A DNA stretch of 64,000 bases, from contig NC_087104.1 of assembly GCF_963855985.1 (NCBI RefSeq), positions 8,618,001-8,682,000 on the forward strand. Reading direction: 5' to 3'. A model generated the notes under the pieces. It was given only the letters and a program-made list of their open reading frames with translations. It was not told where the DNA came from and did no database searches. The position numbers and the translations under genes were made by a program. Every line of letters starts with the position of its first letter. Positions within the stretch are counted from its first letter, which is position 1. This stretch comes from Ostrinia nubilalis (taxonomy: Eukaryota; Arthropoda; Insecta; Lepidoptera; Crambidae). This document shows, in pieces, positions 33,301-44,887 of this stretch.

Positions 33301-36300
33301 GTAGGTCGCGTATTACTTAATTGTCTTTGCCCGTATTGTACGATTCCATTGTTATAGCTCTGAGTAGGTCGCGTCGATAGTAGATTAGCGTTACTTATCA
33401 TTTGTGTAAATTGTCCTGCATGCCCGTTAGAAATAACAGTTCCTGGAGCATTTTGGAGTCTTTGGTTTTGAGCGTATTGACCATATTGCCGTTGCCGTTG
33501 AAATACTTCAGCATCTCTTTGGCCATTATTGAATGCTGCGGGAAGGTATCGGGGATCAGGAGTGGAAGCAGCAAATGCGATATCATTGCCTCCGAAATTA
33601 TTTTGACTGAATTGCACTTGCTTTGCAGGCACGTAAATATTGTTGGGAGGTCTTTCGGGACCAGCTATTAGAGCTCCATTGGGGAACAATTGTCCAAAAG
33701 GTGGCTTGTAATCTTGCATCACGACAAGATTGCTCTTCATCGCAGTTTTATCGTAAGGATTTCGCATTGGATGCGTGAGCATTTTCTTGATGTCCTTCAT
33801 GAGCTGGGGACCAAGTCTTAGGTTTCCAAATTTCTCATTGTTGTTATTGAAAAGTTGCGCTGACTCCTGGCACTTCACGTTCATCCACCAGTCGCAGACG
33901 AAGACAGCTTGGTTGAAGAGTGTTCCGTTCGGGCAAAGAAACGACTGGAATCCGTAAGTAGATCCGAGGGTGCAAACGCGGAACACTTGGCAATTGGTTT
34001 CCAAGTCAGCGTAGTATCCTGAAACAGTAGGTATTGATACTTTTAGGTGTAGGTAAGTCACTTGCAAAAGGTGTAAAACAATACTAACATGGTGACAAAA
34101 ACAATTTGCAGATTTCATAAGAATTAGCTTTATTAGGTTAACACGCAGTGGAGCTCGAAGGTGGTAAGGTAGTATAGCTAAGCCATTATTATTCAGCCAC
34201 ACTTTATTTGGTAGATTTAAGGTAACCATGAGATAATAAAGATCGACGACGCTAAATTGAACTCTAACAATACAAACCTGGTGCCTTTCCAGCGCAAGAG
34301 AAGGATGTCCTAGGAATAGCGCCGAGCGTAGGGTAGTCGCTTCCAGGTTCACCAGGCACCGCCAGTCGGATGTCCCAGCCATGCCCGTGCTCCTGATGAG
34401 CTGACGTTCTGCTGTTCTGAGCTGTGGCCCAGGAGATGGGTAGACACACTGGAAACAACACATCATCATCATCATCATCATCATTTCAGCCATAGGACGT
34501 CCACTGCTGAACATAGGCCTCCCCTAATGCTTTCCACGTTGATCGATTGGTAAACAACACAATCAAGTTATTGTATTCTTTCTAATTTATTAGTTCTTGA
34601 TGGGATGGTCGTTCTAAAATGAGGTCAAAGTCTAGTATCTCTAAACTTTGCGCAGTTGTTTTGATATTCCTTTCAGGACGTATTTGTTAATAAGTTTAAC
34701 TAGGTACCTACTTAATTAAGATCATGATAAAGTTAATTACGTCATTCTTAATCAAGTAAAGTAGGTTATTCAAGAACAGCGAAGTTCTGGGAATGAGATT
34801 TACCTACTCATTATAGAAATTAGAATTTGCGGAAGATAAACATCATTGCCTCTAGTCTTGCTCAAGAATAACAAGTAAGTAAAAAGTGCTCAACTCGCCT
34901 TATAATATAATCATTATATTAATTAGTTTGTCCTCAAACATAGTTCAATATATCGGCACGTAGTTTCCACAATGCGTACTATGTTGCAAACATGTGCCAA
35001 AGAGATAGTTCACATGGTTTTTGTGCGTTCAGTAATCAGGTGGCAAAAAGCGATTCAATATGCTACTTGGATACTTGCTTCGTGTCTTGGTAGAAAATCG
35101 TAATTATGGTTAACACTCAATAATATACCTACTTGGTTATGACTTTACCTAATTCTATTCATACGTAAAACGGGAAATCCAATGATAAATAGGCAACATA
35201 AACGTTTTGTTTATTTTAAAGGGCATAATAACCCATTGTTATTTATTGTTGCTCAAGCCACTTTATCCTAGGATTACAAGCTTCCCGAGGGTGTTGTGAC
35301 AAATCATCATGTATCATCATAATGATGCTGCATGAAATGTTTGTTTTTGTAAATAGGAAGAATGTTTGTATTAAATTATTTCGCTAGGAAAATCATAGCA
35401 GAACTTTTCTGAAGTGTTAACACAGAATAAGTAATAGTACAGGTACAGAAGGATTACTCCGCAAGACGATTTAAATAAATGCGAGTCTTGCTACGACGCG
35501 ATACAGTGGAATTCAGCTCGCACAGCACTACGTACCTACAATTTTATTCACCTACAAGTTTTGTCTCTTTCTATCGCGTGCCTCTGAACTCTTCTTACGC
35601 TGTTAGGGTTGCTGTCTAGTAGTGTCTAGTAAAAAAATAATTAATCTACTTATTTGTAATGAGGTACGTATGTAGGTAAGTACGCATTGATTATGGAAAA
35701 CCTTGGGAGAGGCCTTTGTCCAGCAGTGGACGTCATTTTTGGCTGAAACGAACGAACGCATTCTGAGCAGTAGTCATGGTAGGTTAGGTTCCTATACTAT
35801 CCTAAGAATTATTGATTACCTACATGGCCAACATACCTTTCAGCATCTTTGGGAAGCGAAAAAAAAGATAAATCCGGTAGATTTCTTTTCGAATTTAAAC
35901 ACTCGAACGCCGCACAATAATATTTCTTTCTCTTTATGTCCATTTTTAAATAATACTTCGATCATAGAATTAGGTACTACAACTGCTACAACGCACGCCA
36001 GCGTCCTGACGGGCGCGCGCGTGACACTCGACTGATATAATACCCGCCGGCGGGGCGCTTCGCTGTAGGTAATTATCGGATGTACCGCGCGGAGTGAGCC
36101 AGGCCTGGTGTTAACTCACTGCCTGGTTATACTTATTCGTAGAAGTTTATAACTGACTTTAAATCTTAACTGTATGCATTTAGTACCAAGGGACTTGAGT
36201 TTTAAGTTCAATATCTTGTATTAAACTTGAAACACAAACGAGCAGAAGGGCGGGCAAATGTTAGCTTTCTATAGGTACTTAACTATTACTAAATCATTGC

Positions 36301-39300
36301 GGATACTTTCATAAAGCTTCAGCACTACCTACTTCAGCGCTTTTCGGAGGCTCATTTCTTGAGAACAATAAACGCAAAGCTAAGACAAATGGATAGATTT
36401 AGTAAAACATATTGTAGCATAATGTCCTAGATAGAAAGTAGTTACTTACGATACAATATTTCAGTGTTCTTCCAAAGTTTCAGCCCATATCGCTTGTAGG
36501 CCGGTAACTTTTATGCTTTGCATGATAGATAGCTGTAGTAACTTCGTATAGGGCACGATTCTGAACTATTTAATAGGAAAGCTTTGCGTGGCATTTCCCT
36601 TCTTTATTTACCTATACTTTTATACCTCTTTTAATCCAAGATCATAATAAGTAGCTCCAGGCGCGGATCCACCGTTGTGGGCACTGTGGGCATGCCCACA
36701 ACCCTAATTTGCTTGTTTTAATTATGATCTATTGATAAGATCCATAGGCTGATGATAAAAACGGCTGACTGATGAGCCTTTAAAAAATCGAGCGTGATTT
36801 GGAACACAGCCGTTCCACTAAAACGCCGCCGCCACCGACCCACTTGGCTCTCACTTTGCTAATTTTTGGTGGCTGTGCCCACAACCTTTTTTGAAGGCTG
36901 GATCCGCGCCTGAGTAGCTCTACCATCCTAATTTAGATAGTGTTTTAATAGTGAAAACATAAGTAAGAATACACTAGTATATCAACATAGGTAATAGGAA
37001 TGTACATAGAAACAATCGAGCAAATTGCATCAGGCAATAATATTTGTTGAATAATCGCACGGTTTACAAAGTCATAAGGTTATTTTTGAACTTGATGTGT
37101 TGATGTCCATATTATTTACTAAGAACTTTTGTAAAAAGCAGTATAATGTCCTATGTTATTTACTAAAAACAAAATAGTTTTTATGTAGACAGTAAAAATT
37201 CCCGGAACTGTTCCCCGTTGTTTGATATCCCCAAACGAATATTGAAAACGTGCTGTGCGGTTATTGCTCCATAAATTGGTTGTTGTGTGTAAGGTAATCC
37301 AATCAAACTAACTACAGGGGACCGTTGATGCGATCTGAAACCCGAATAAGCCATTTAATGAGGCTTTTATAGGATAAACTGGGTTTAGATTGAGTTCGTC
37401 GAAGAGTTCACTATAAACGCGTTGTGCGTAGGTACCATACGCATCATCATATTGTTGTTAGGGATTTATCTAAGTTCTGAAAATATGTTGCTATCCTGTC
37501 AAACTGTGAACTACTTATCTACTGACACGAAGATGACGTGAAAATCCTCTATGTGAAAATCTTTTAGGATTAATTATGAACTATCAGCACTTTATAACTA
37601 ACGTTCAGATTCAAAGATGAAAACTGGGAAAAGATATTTTCACATTTACTATAATGCTAAAACTAGTAATTACGAGCATTACACTAATCTAGTTTGTAAA
37701 TAAACAGAAAACACAATTTGTTTAACGTATTTTGCACTTTATTAGAAGCGTAACATTATGCGTATTGACCTACACAAGTAGGCATAACTATTATGTCTTA
37801 CAAATTATGCCTTTTATATTTTACGGCAAATTCCGGCTATCTGTATTCATTTAATTACATAAGATGCGTAAACATAAACAGGCTCGGAATGCATTCATAA
37901 TATTTAGTATTCATAGCGTGATAGACGTTTATTAGCCAGGTGATGGCAGCCACCGTGACCTGTGTCGACACAGTCACACCTTTATCTGGACCGAATTCTT
38001 AATTGTTATCTAACTTTGTCACAAATATGACGCAACGCTACAACACATACTTAGCTCGAAGAACTGATGGCTGTTGGGGCAGAAAAGTTCTCTAGTGGCG
38101 ACCACGGACGGGCCGGAAGACGTAGCATGGGCCTGTCCCCTACTAGGTGAACTGACAATCTGGAGAAGGTCGCTGGAAGAAACTAGCTGCGGGCAGCGCA
38201 GGAATGGTTGTTATGGAAATCCTTGGGGGAAGGTTTTGTCGAACTATGGACGTATTTGACTGAAACGACGTCAACGACGATGACGTAACGCTTTCCATTA
38301 ATGACGGTGTGCAAACTCTCGCTCTTTAACAGTTTTTCTTGCCTATTGAATGAAAACAATTAGCCTTCCCATGAGTGTGGGCCGATGATCGCTTAAGCTG
38401 CTTTCTTAACGGATTAGGCTATTATTGACTGATATTTTTAGCACAAATTACGAAGAAATAAAAGCTTAACAAGAGATTATTATTATTGAAGATTTGTTGA
38501 AATAACACGTGTAAAGAACATGAAACAAAATAACGTTAGACCAAGCCGTTTCATTTGTATAATATGTACACTTGCAACGTTTTTGGCATAGCAGAATCAA
38601 TTGGAAACCATAAGAAAAACAGTATGGTACCTATTAACTTCTGTTGAAAAGTCTTAATGTAATAATTTTGATATTATTTAAAACCTGCATTCTGGGTTTT
38701 TTTTGTGAGTCGTCAATGTTCTAATTTAATTACACCTACTTGAAAAGCCACGATAAAAAAACTCTACTTAGGTATCAAGCACGTATGGTTTTTAACACTT
38801 TCGCTGGCAGTAGCAATAACACTTCTATTGTGTCTGGAATCTATTCCACAAATAAGAATAATTAATTGATTTGTGCATATCATTAATCAAATGCCATATG
38901 CCGCATATTTCAAAGATGGCGGCGATGCTAGCCTTTGTAGGTGACATCCGACTTTCACCCAAACAACAGGCCTATTCGTTATTGTAATTTATACAGTCCA
39001 CATTTCTTAATGGCGTGTGTTTTCGTGAATCACCCGATTATTTATCGGTGACGTAACAGTTCCTCAAGTTAATGGAATTCTTTTGATGTTGCCGGTGGGA
39101 GTGCGTGATTTATTGGACGCGAAAAGTTTCGGTGTTAAGCACCTCCGACCTATGGATTAGGATATTAATTTTGACAACGATCCGCCCCGGCTTCGGACGG
39201 GATTTATAAGAGGAAAAGCCCCACCGTTACTTTTTTCTTATATCTCAAACAGATTAATGCATCAAGCCGGCTTAGTTTTCCCGACCTCTTTAACTCGTCG

Positions 39301-42300
39301 TTATATTATTTCAACAAACTAGCGGCCGCCCGCGACTTCGTGCGCGTGGATCCCGTTTTATCCCCTTAGGGGTGGAGTTTCGTAAAATCCTTTCTTAGCG
39401 GATGCCTACGTCATAAGATTTACCTGCATGCCAAATTTCAGCCCGATACACCGATTTCACTGATAAATGAAAGTTAATTACTTATGGATTAAGATTCTGT
39501 AGTCTTTTACATCGAGTGTCCTAGAAGACAAAGCTATTAGAGGATGTCTTAGTTACTCGTAATTTATGAAGATGATTGGTTTTCTAAAACTGAAATTCAC
39601 ACGATAAAGATCTATTTTTAAATGATTAACTGGTTCCTATGCTGGTACACTGCCCGTTAGGAAGCTTTGATTTAACAACTCGATTTGATTATCTTATTTT
39701 ATTGAGTTATTTTACTTTTAGGCAATGTTAACCCCTAGGAGTAAGTTTAAGTGTTTACAGTTCAGTGTCAAGTTAATTTCACATAAAGCTTTATGTTCCT
39801 AAAGCTGGAAGCTATGTCTGACATTTAAATATAGTCAGTATACAGGGTCAGCACAATTTAAAAATATATTTAATTCGCACATTTGTAATAAACCTGTGAG
39901 TACTTTTTCATATTCATTTACCTATCTTATCTCACATAGCGGAGAACAATAAATTACATAAAAATATTCAAATAAGTAGGTCACATTAAACAGTGAAGAA
40001 TTCCCTTTGGAATGTTATACATTCTTTACCTTGACAACCTCTGTGCCCCGGGCCACTGCGTATATTGATCAAAAGTTAGGTACTTACTTACGCAATAATA
40101 TGATTTTTGGCAGAAAAGCTACATGCATTTTCGTGTCAGTCGCAAATAAAGAAAATAATGGCTTCCCTTTGAAGTTGATGAGCTTTTTTATTAACTTTTG
40201 TTTGAACTGAAAGAATGATTATCATAATGTCGGTTACATTTGATGTTTACTGGTTACTATTGATTTTATTTAATTGAATGAGTATTTTTGTGTTGCATAA
40301 TTAGGCTATTAGAAAAAAACCTAGCAAATGTCTGGTATTAGTGGTAATCAGTAATTTGAATTTGCTATGCCACTAAACTAATTTCCACCACCAGTGGCCG
40401 ACGACCTCATAAAGGTAACAGGAAGGCGCTGGATGCAGGTCGCTGACCAACCGGGCGAGGTGAAAATTATAGGGGGAGAACTATGTTCAGCAATGGACAC
40501 CCTGTGGCTGAAATGATAATGATGATGCCACTAAATAAACAGCCTACCCTTAAGGTTCGGCCAAACCAACGCGATCACACGCGATCAGCCGGCGTGCAGC
40601 GATGGCGATCAATGCATTTAAGTCTGGTCGCCATCGCTGCACGCCGGCTGATCGCGTTGGTGTGGCCGAACCTTTAGACACAATTCCGAAGACTGTCTGC
40701 AGATAATAAAGAAAAAAATAAACAAAAACAAATGACGAATTTTGACTAATCTATTTTTGCAACTTGCTTCATATCGGCCCTTGTTATGTTGTTTCGGAGT
40801 CGTTGCAGGGCAAGCTTATTTAAGAAAGAAGTAAATAATGATACCTATGCATAATAATATACCTACATAGTAACATATTATTTAACATTAAGGCTTTGGG
40901 CCCGTCTAGTTCGGCAAAGTGCCATTCTTTCAGTTCAACTTTCGCGATAATGGTGCTTATTTACAGTTACCAAGACCCATATGGGAACATACATGTATAT
41001 GTATACATAGGGTGCAATAATAACATACAAACTTAACACGTAAACTTCCATCATGTAGTGTGTAGAGAATGTGCAAACTTTTAATGGTATCCTTGGTAGA
41101 ATCTTAGACTATTTTATACACTTAATATTTTTCGAATAATCAAGAAGAAATAGCCTTTTGTTTTACTCGTTTATATGATTTACGCTTTACTGTACAATGA
41201 CTGTGAATTTTTCATAGGTTGTACCTATATTTGGGTGTAATTAAATGTAATTATTAACTATGAATTATCAACTAACTGTAGGAGTATACAATTCAGAAAT
41301 TTGGAATTTGGTTTTTTGAATTTACGTAGTGAAAATGACATATCAACGCTGGTTCTAATGATTGCTATCTATATTTCTACCCTAGTTTGTTCTGTTCAAG
41401 TATTCTGCCATCAAACCCTTTGCCTTGTTTGCAGTTGTGATTGTGATTGTTAGTTGACTTCTGTTAGGTAAGTTTAGGGAAGGGAATCAAAAGCAACAAC
41501 AACTGTGCCAACAGAAGCTGGACAGAACAATCCGTTTGAATAATTCCGGTTAAGTGTGAAGTAGTTATAAAGCAGATTTTATTTGTCCAAATTGTCTCGT
41601 GAAGCTTTTAGCTTGGCTTTGATGAAATCAATAGGATTGATTGTTTCGAAGCAGTGGTAGGGTTAAATACTGTCTTTGGATACTTTGATAATCAAGGGTG
41701 CCCTCTTAGACGCATAACATTTTTCATCATAATTTAGTTTGGTATAACAGTATTTGCATAAAGTTTTTTCGCATAAACTTTGATATGCATAGTTTTCTAA
41801 ATGCATAATGGTTTCTTAGGCATAATAATAACTTTCTCTAATTTTCAATACCATAATTTAAATAATCATAAATGTAAAGAACATAATTTTTATATACATA
41901 AAGTTTGTTTTTAATAAAATACTATAAACATAATTTAATTATTTATAACATTTAAAGTCATAAATATTGTCTATAAGAGCAACCAACATTGAAGAGTGAA
42001 TAATTATGTATTTGTGATGTTGCGAACGATCCTCCTTCCACCTTTATACTCTTTCGGCCTATAGATTTGCAAAAACTAAATTCTCTGTATCATTGTCATT
42101 TTTGTTCTTAATGTTTGACCTGTTTCTTAGAAAACTTAAGCTCGTGAAACTACATTCTGTTTGATCTTGAATCCCTCTTATCTATTATAACGCACATATT
42201 ATACAGTCCACATTTCTTTTACAACATTAAGCTTGCCTGGTCTGAAATTATGTTGATCCCGACTGGCCGTGGTCTCTTCCACGTGGTACTAGTCTGCCCT

Positions 42301-43293
42301 ATACTAGAGTGTAATTTAAAAGCCGGAGGCGCGGAGGGAGTGCGGTCCTCGCTCGCTGTAACATATATCCGGCAGCCGTGCGAGCTGGAGCGGCTGAGGC
42401 TGGTCGCCGAAGGCGACCAGCAAGCCGAAGCTGCGGAAGCGAGCATGGCATGCCGGGTATATGTTACGCCAGAGCGGAAGGACCGCACTTCCCGCAGCGC
42501 CGGAGATAAGGCAATCCTAATGCTTGCTTGCATGCTTGCTTGCTTGCATGCATGCTTCCTTGCTGCTTGCTTGCATGCTTGCTTGCTGCTTGCTTGCATG
42601 CTTGCTGCTTGCTTGCATGCTTGCTTGCATGCTTGCTTGCTGCTTGCTTGCAGGCTTGCTTGTTTGCATCCTTGCTTGCATGCATGCTTACATGCTTCCT
42701 TGCAGCTTGCTTGCATGCTTGCTGTTTGATTGCATGCTTGCTGCTTGCTTGCATGCTTGTTTGCATGCTTGCTTGTCTATTTATATTTGTTAACTTATAA
42801 CATTTTTATATTTCATATTTGTTAAAATTATGGTATTTTGTATATTATGAATGATAATATTTATGGCATTGGTTTAGATGCCAATAAATGTTATGCCTAG
42901 AAATCGTTATTAAAAAAACAAGTATACAGAAAAAATATATACTAAAATATTATTATAATAAAAGTGGTTATGGCAAAAAAAATATGCCTTATGAATTATT
43001 CTGTATGAACGTTATGCGAAATGATGAGTATGCCAAAAAACTTTATGCACTCTTAAATTATGACAATATTTTTTATGCAACCGAATATGGACCCGATAAT
43101 CAATAGGATTGATTATTTCGAAGCAGTGGTAGGGTTAAATACATATCTTTGGATAAATCTTTTTGCTTTTCATAAATGTTTTTTTTTATTAATCGGCTTG
43201 AACCAAAATTCATAAAAGTACTTTTTTCTAAAAATAAAGGTACATAATTAAAGCTCCAATATTGAACTTACCGAAAACCACGTACTTCCACAT
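30336..43293 (-). CDS. Secreted chitin-binding (CBM14) protein with long low-complexity tail, three coding exons
   Basis: Exons: 43272-43293 (22 nt), 34278-34448, 30336-34018; together 1,291 codons, all joins in phase. Residues 1-17 (MWKYVVFVCLPISWATA) form a signal peptide that appears only after splicing. One CBM14/peritrophin-A domain has six cysteines at 59, 74, 80, 93, 106 and 114. A single such domain fits the CPAP1 type of cuticular proteins; the ligand is expected to be chitin. The remaining 1,170 residues are rich in Gln, Asn, Ser and Thr. They contain about seven YVYNKPT-type repeats (coded about 32,580-32,905), a block of RLYLTPT-type repeats (about 32,300-32,560) and a scattered SA(K/R)L motif. 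I do not recognise a named ortholog. Extracellular location is inferred. Confidence 0.85.
34463..34551 (-). mobile_element. LINE tail insertion next to a splice acceptor
   Basis: An 89-bp 3' end of the same LINE type (CATCAT run, then GGACGTCCACTGCTGAACAT in plus orientation), flanked by the 10-bp duplication aaacaacaca (34453-34462 and 34552-34561). It lies 14 bp upstream of exon 2 of the CBM14 gene. A spurious open frame starting in this tail runs into intron 2 and is not a real start. Confidence 0.88.
35422..36107 (-). mobile_element. Mobile element carrying a THAP-domain first exon, copy 2
   Basis: Inverted copy of 22431-23107, flanked by the perfect 8-bp repeat gtgttaac (35414-35421 and 36108-36115). 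The THAP exon at 35837-35943 is also open but has three residue changes relative to copy 1 (Gly to Glu after CAAF, Ile to Arg, Gln to Pro). The donor GTATGT is kept. Eight-base duplications fit P or hAT transposition. It lies in the large intron of the CBM14 gene. Confidence 0.7.
36658..36912. mobile_element. hAT-type MITE
   Basis: 14-bp inverted ends CAGGCGCGGATCCA and TGGATCCGCGCCTG, flanked by the perfect 8-bp duplication agtagctc (36650-36657 and 36913-36920). CAG ends and 8-bp targets are the hAT signature. 255 bp, non-coding, in CBM14 intron 1. Confidence 0.9.
36913..38059. other. Part of CBM14 intron 1, nothing recognised
   Basis: AT-rich sequence without coding signal or clear repeat ends; bounded by the hAT MITE and a LINE tail. 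Confidence 0.4.
38060..38275 (+). repeat. Degenerate LINE tail
   Basis: Matches the 3' end of the LINE at 4623-5775 in outline (CTGTTGGGGCAGAAAAGTTC, later GGACGTATTTGACTGAAACGA) with many changes. Confidence 0.6.
39321..39480 (-). repeat. Dispersed repeat (CTAGCGGCCGCC type)
   Basis: CTAGCGGCCGCCCGCGACTT matches the inverted end of the repeat at 58905-59483. The body has TGCATGCCAAATTTCAGCCC. Confidence 0.6.
40393..40530 (+). repeat. LINE tail
   Basis: CCGACGACCTCATAAAGGTA, GCGCTGGATGCAGGTCGCTG and TGGCTGAAATGATAATGATG follow the order of the 3' end of the LINE at 5575-5775. Confidence 0.75.
40549..40677. repeat. GC-rich foldback MITE
   Basis: Inverted arms AAGGTTCGGCCAAACCAACG and its complement. 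The left arm has a 10-bp internal duplication (cgcgatcaca) that the right arm lacks. Confidence 0.85.
41696..43094 (+). mobile_element. Non-autonomous DNA transposon with hexamer arms and hairpin core, copy 1
   Basis: 1,399 bp, flanked by the perfect 9-bp direct repeat gataatcaa (41687-41695 and 43095-43103). Ends are GGGTGCCC and, inverted, GGGTCCAT. Left arm: many CATAA words; right arm: TTATG words. Core: about 60 bp shared with copy 2 (GTGTAATTT, GGGCAGA), then a 150-base GC-rich imperfect hairpin (42339-42489) and a (GCTT)n/GCATGCTT array (about 42520-42775). No transposase. The 9-bp duplication suggests a Mutator-like mover, by inference only. It lies in the large intron of the CBM14 gene, inside an older 60-70 bp tandem duplication. 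Confidence 0.75.
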
Positions 43294-43344
43294 TTCAAAT
43301 GTCCATCCGGATTCCACAGCACACAAAAAGTTTCAAAGTTTCAC

Positions 43345-43360
43345 TGGCCACTGAACACAA
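43345..43360 (-). promoter_or_regulatory. Candidate initiator of the CBM14 gene
   Basis: On the minus strand TTCAGTG matches the arthropod initiator TCAGT at 43350-43354, about 58 bases upstream of the start codon at 43293. A CpG-rich stretch (43,380-43,440) lies just upstream. I see no TATA box at a suitable distance. Confidence 0.35.
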
Positions 43361-43767
43361 AAAACTCAAAGGGGGTGCGACATAGTGACGCGAGCGTCGG
43401 CGTCGCGAGTGTTAGCGTTGCGCTGGCGCAGCTAAAGTCTTTCGGCAGCAAAACCCTACCAACGGGCGTGGGAGATGGTATTGCATATTTCTGCTACGAT
43501 TGTCAATTGTACGCTATCGGTAGGCTATCATTAGGAATTTTATGACGTTTAGTTAGGTGGCTTAGGTACTTAACAAAGTGATAATGGCTGGTGTCTTTGT
43601 ATCATAGTAAGACCTACTGGGTTAATGCGTTTTCAAATTGTTATGACCGTTTTTGTTAGGCCAAGCAACTGGATTTGCAACATACGTCACTGAGAACTAA
43701 CTCTTGCTGAAAAACACGAGTAGCTTTGAAACAGGTTATTCCACTAATCCCTCTCTCTTTACTTTCG

Positions 43768-43854
43768 AAGAACGCAATGGGAAGTTAATCGATATTTCAG
43801 GGGATTTATGAAATTTATCCCCTGAAATATCGATTAACTTCCCATTGCGTTCTT
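43768..43854. repeat. Perfect 38-bp hairpin
   Basis: Arms 43768-43805 and 43817-43854 are exact inverse complements over 38 bp with an 11-base spacer. The arm contains GGAAGTTAATCGATATTTCA. It lies about 420 bp upstream of the predicted start of the CBM14 gene. Confidence 0.95.
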
Positions 43855-44068
43855 CACTAGATCAAAACTGATACAAATCACACACTCAAGAATCACATAG
43901 AAAAAAATAGTTGGTATAATTGGTTCCTATTAGGACAATGCATAATCTTGATTGTTTATTGAAAAATCTCATGGTAAATGTTGTTGCGGAGAGTAAACAT
44001 GGTATCAACAACGCACGGTGTGGCTGGAGCCATTTGACCGTCGTCCCAGTAAAGCTATAAATTTTGAC

Positions 44069-44163
44069 AGTGACTAATCCCTAATTTTTAAGTGACCCCT
44101 ATGAAAACAAAATTCCTGTTATGTGTTACCAAAATTAGGGATTGATGGTGAAAACGGGCATAA
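44069..44163. repeat. Foldback MITE, family 3
   Basis: Shares CCCTAATTTTTAAGTGACCC and GGTGAAAACGGGCATAA with 18018-18143; its left end is truncated. Confidence 0.75.
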
Positions 44164-44675
44164 TTCAGACATAACATTATTAAAAATAGCCTAGGTCTAT
44201 GTAGGCCTTCCAAAATATGTAAAATATGTGGGTAATCTATGCAAATCACATCAAATTCAAGACTTTTACGTAACTTACCAACCTTTTTGCTAATTTACAT
44301 GTCTAGTGGCGAAACACATTCCATACTATTATTTAGCGAAACCCAATTATTCAGATCAGCTAGAGTCGGTAAAAAGTGACGATCGGTAGTATAATAAGGC
44401 ATACTTCAATAGGCAAGTGCGTGCGGTGTAGACCGATTTTGATTGTCATGAGAACTGAGGGAAAAACTCTTAACCAACGTGTCACAGATCTAGCAGGTGT
44501 GTACAATGTACATGACATAATTACATTAGTGAGATGTAAGTTTGTGCAATGATCAGCGTTTACGACACAGTGAGATGACGTGTGGGGAATATCTGACATA
44601 GTTTTAAGAGTTTAACTTTTTAGTCGCTCACAATCCATAAAACTATAAAGTTCCATATTAATAGGTGCACTTTAC

Positions 44676-44887
44676 CAGCTAGGATCTTTATAAAACCTTG
44701 CCAAAAGAGATTCAGAAAACGCCCCTGCATTTCGCACCTTTTTCATCCAATCATTATCATGTGATAAGACTTCTTGCGATAAATTATTCAAAATCTTAAT
44801 ACACAGGCTCAGGTCCGTGTGAAACTGAGACGACAAGGCAGTAAATATTGATTGTGAGAATTTGATAAGATACACACGTAGAACGCA
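44676..44887 (-). CDS. Unidentified exon-like segment
   Basis: An open 212-nt stretch lies between a good acceptor (CTTTCTGTCAG) and a GTAAAG donor. It would encode a peptide beginning CVLRVYLIKFSQSIF and ending LLARFYKDPSW. I do not recognise it and found no partner exon. It lies between the CBM14 gene start and GNAT gene A. It could belong to an unannotated gene or be chance. Confidence 0.25.

Noticed and set aside
34023..34514. N-terminal extension of the CBM14 frame starting [13 protein letters not shown]
   Set aside because: It reads through intron 2 and starts in a LINE tail; spliced exons give a proper signal peptide instead.
42219..42800. Open frames rich in Cys-Leu-Ala or Lys-Gln-Ala
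   Set aside because: Translation of the (GCTT)n array in all frames; no gene signal.
41628..43160. 60-bp direct repeats as a long target duplication
   Set aside because: They contain mismatches and extend beyond the 9-bp duplication; they are better read as an older tandem duplication into which the element inserted.
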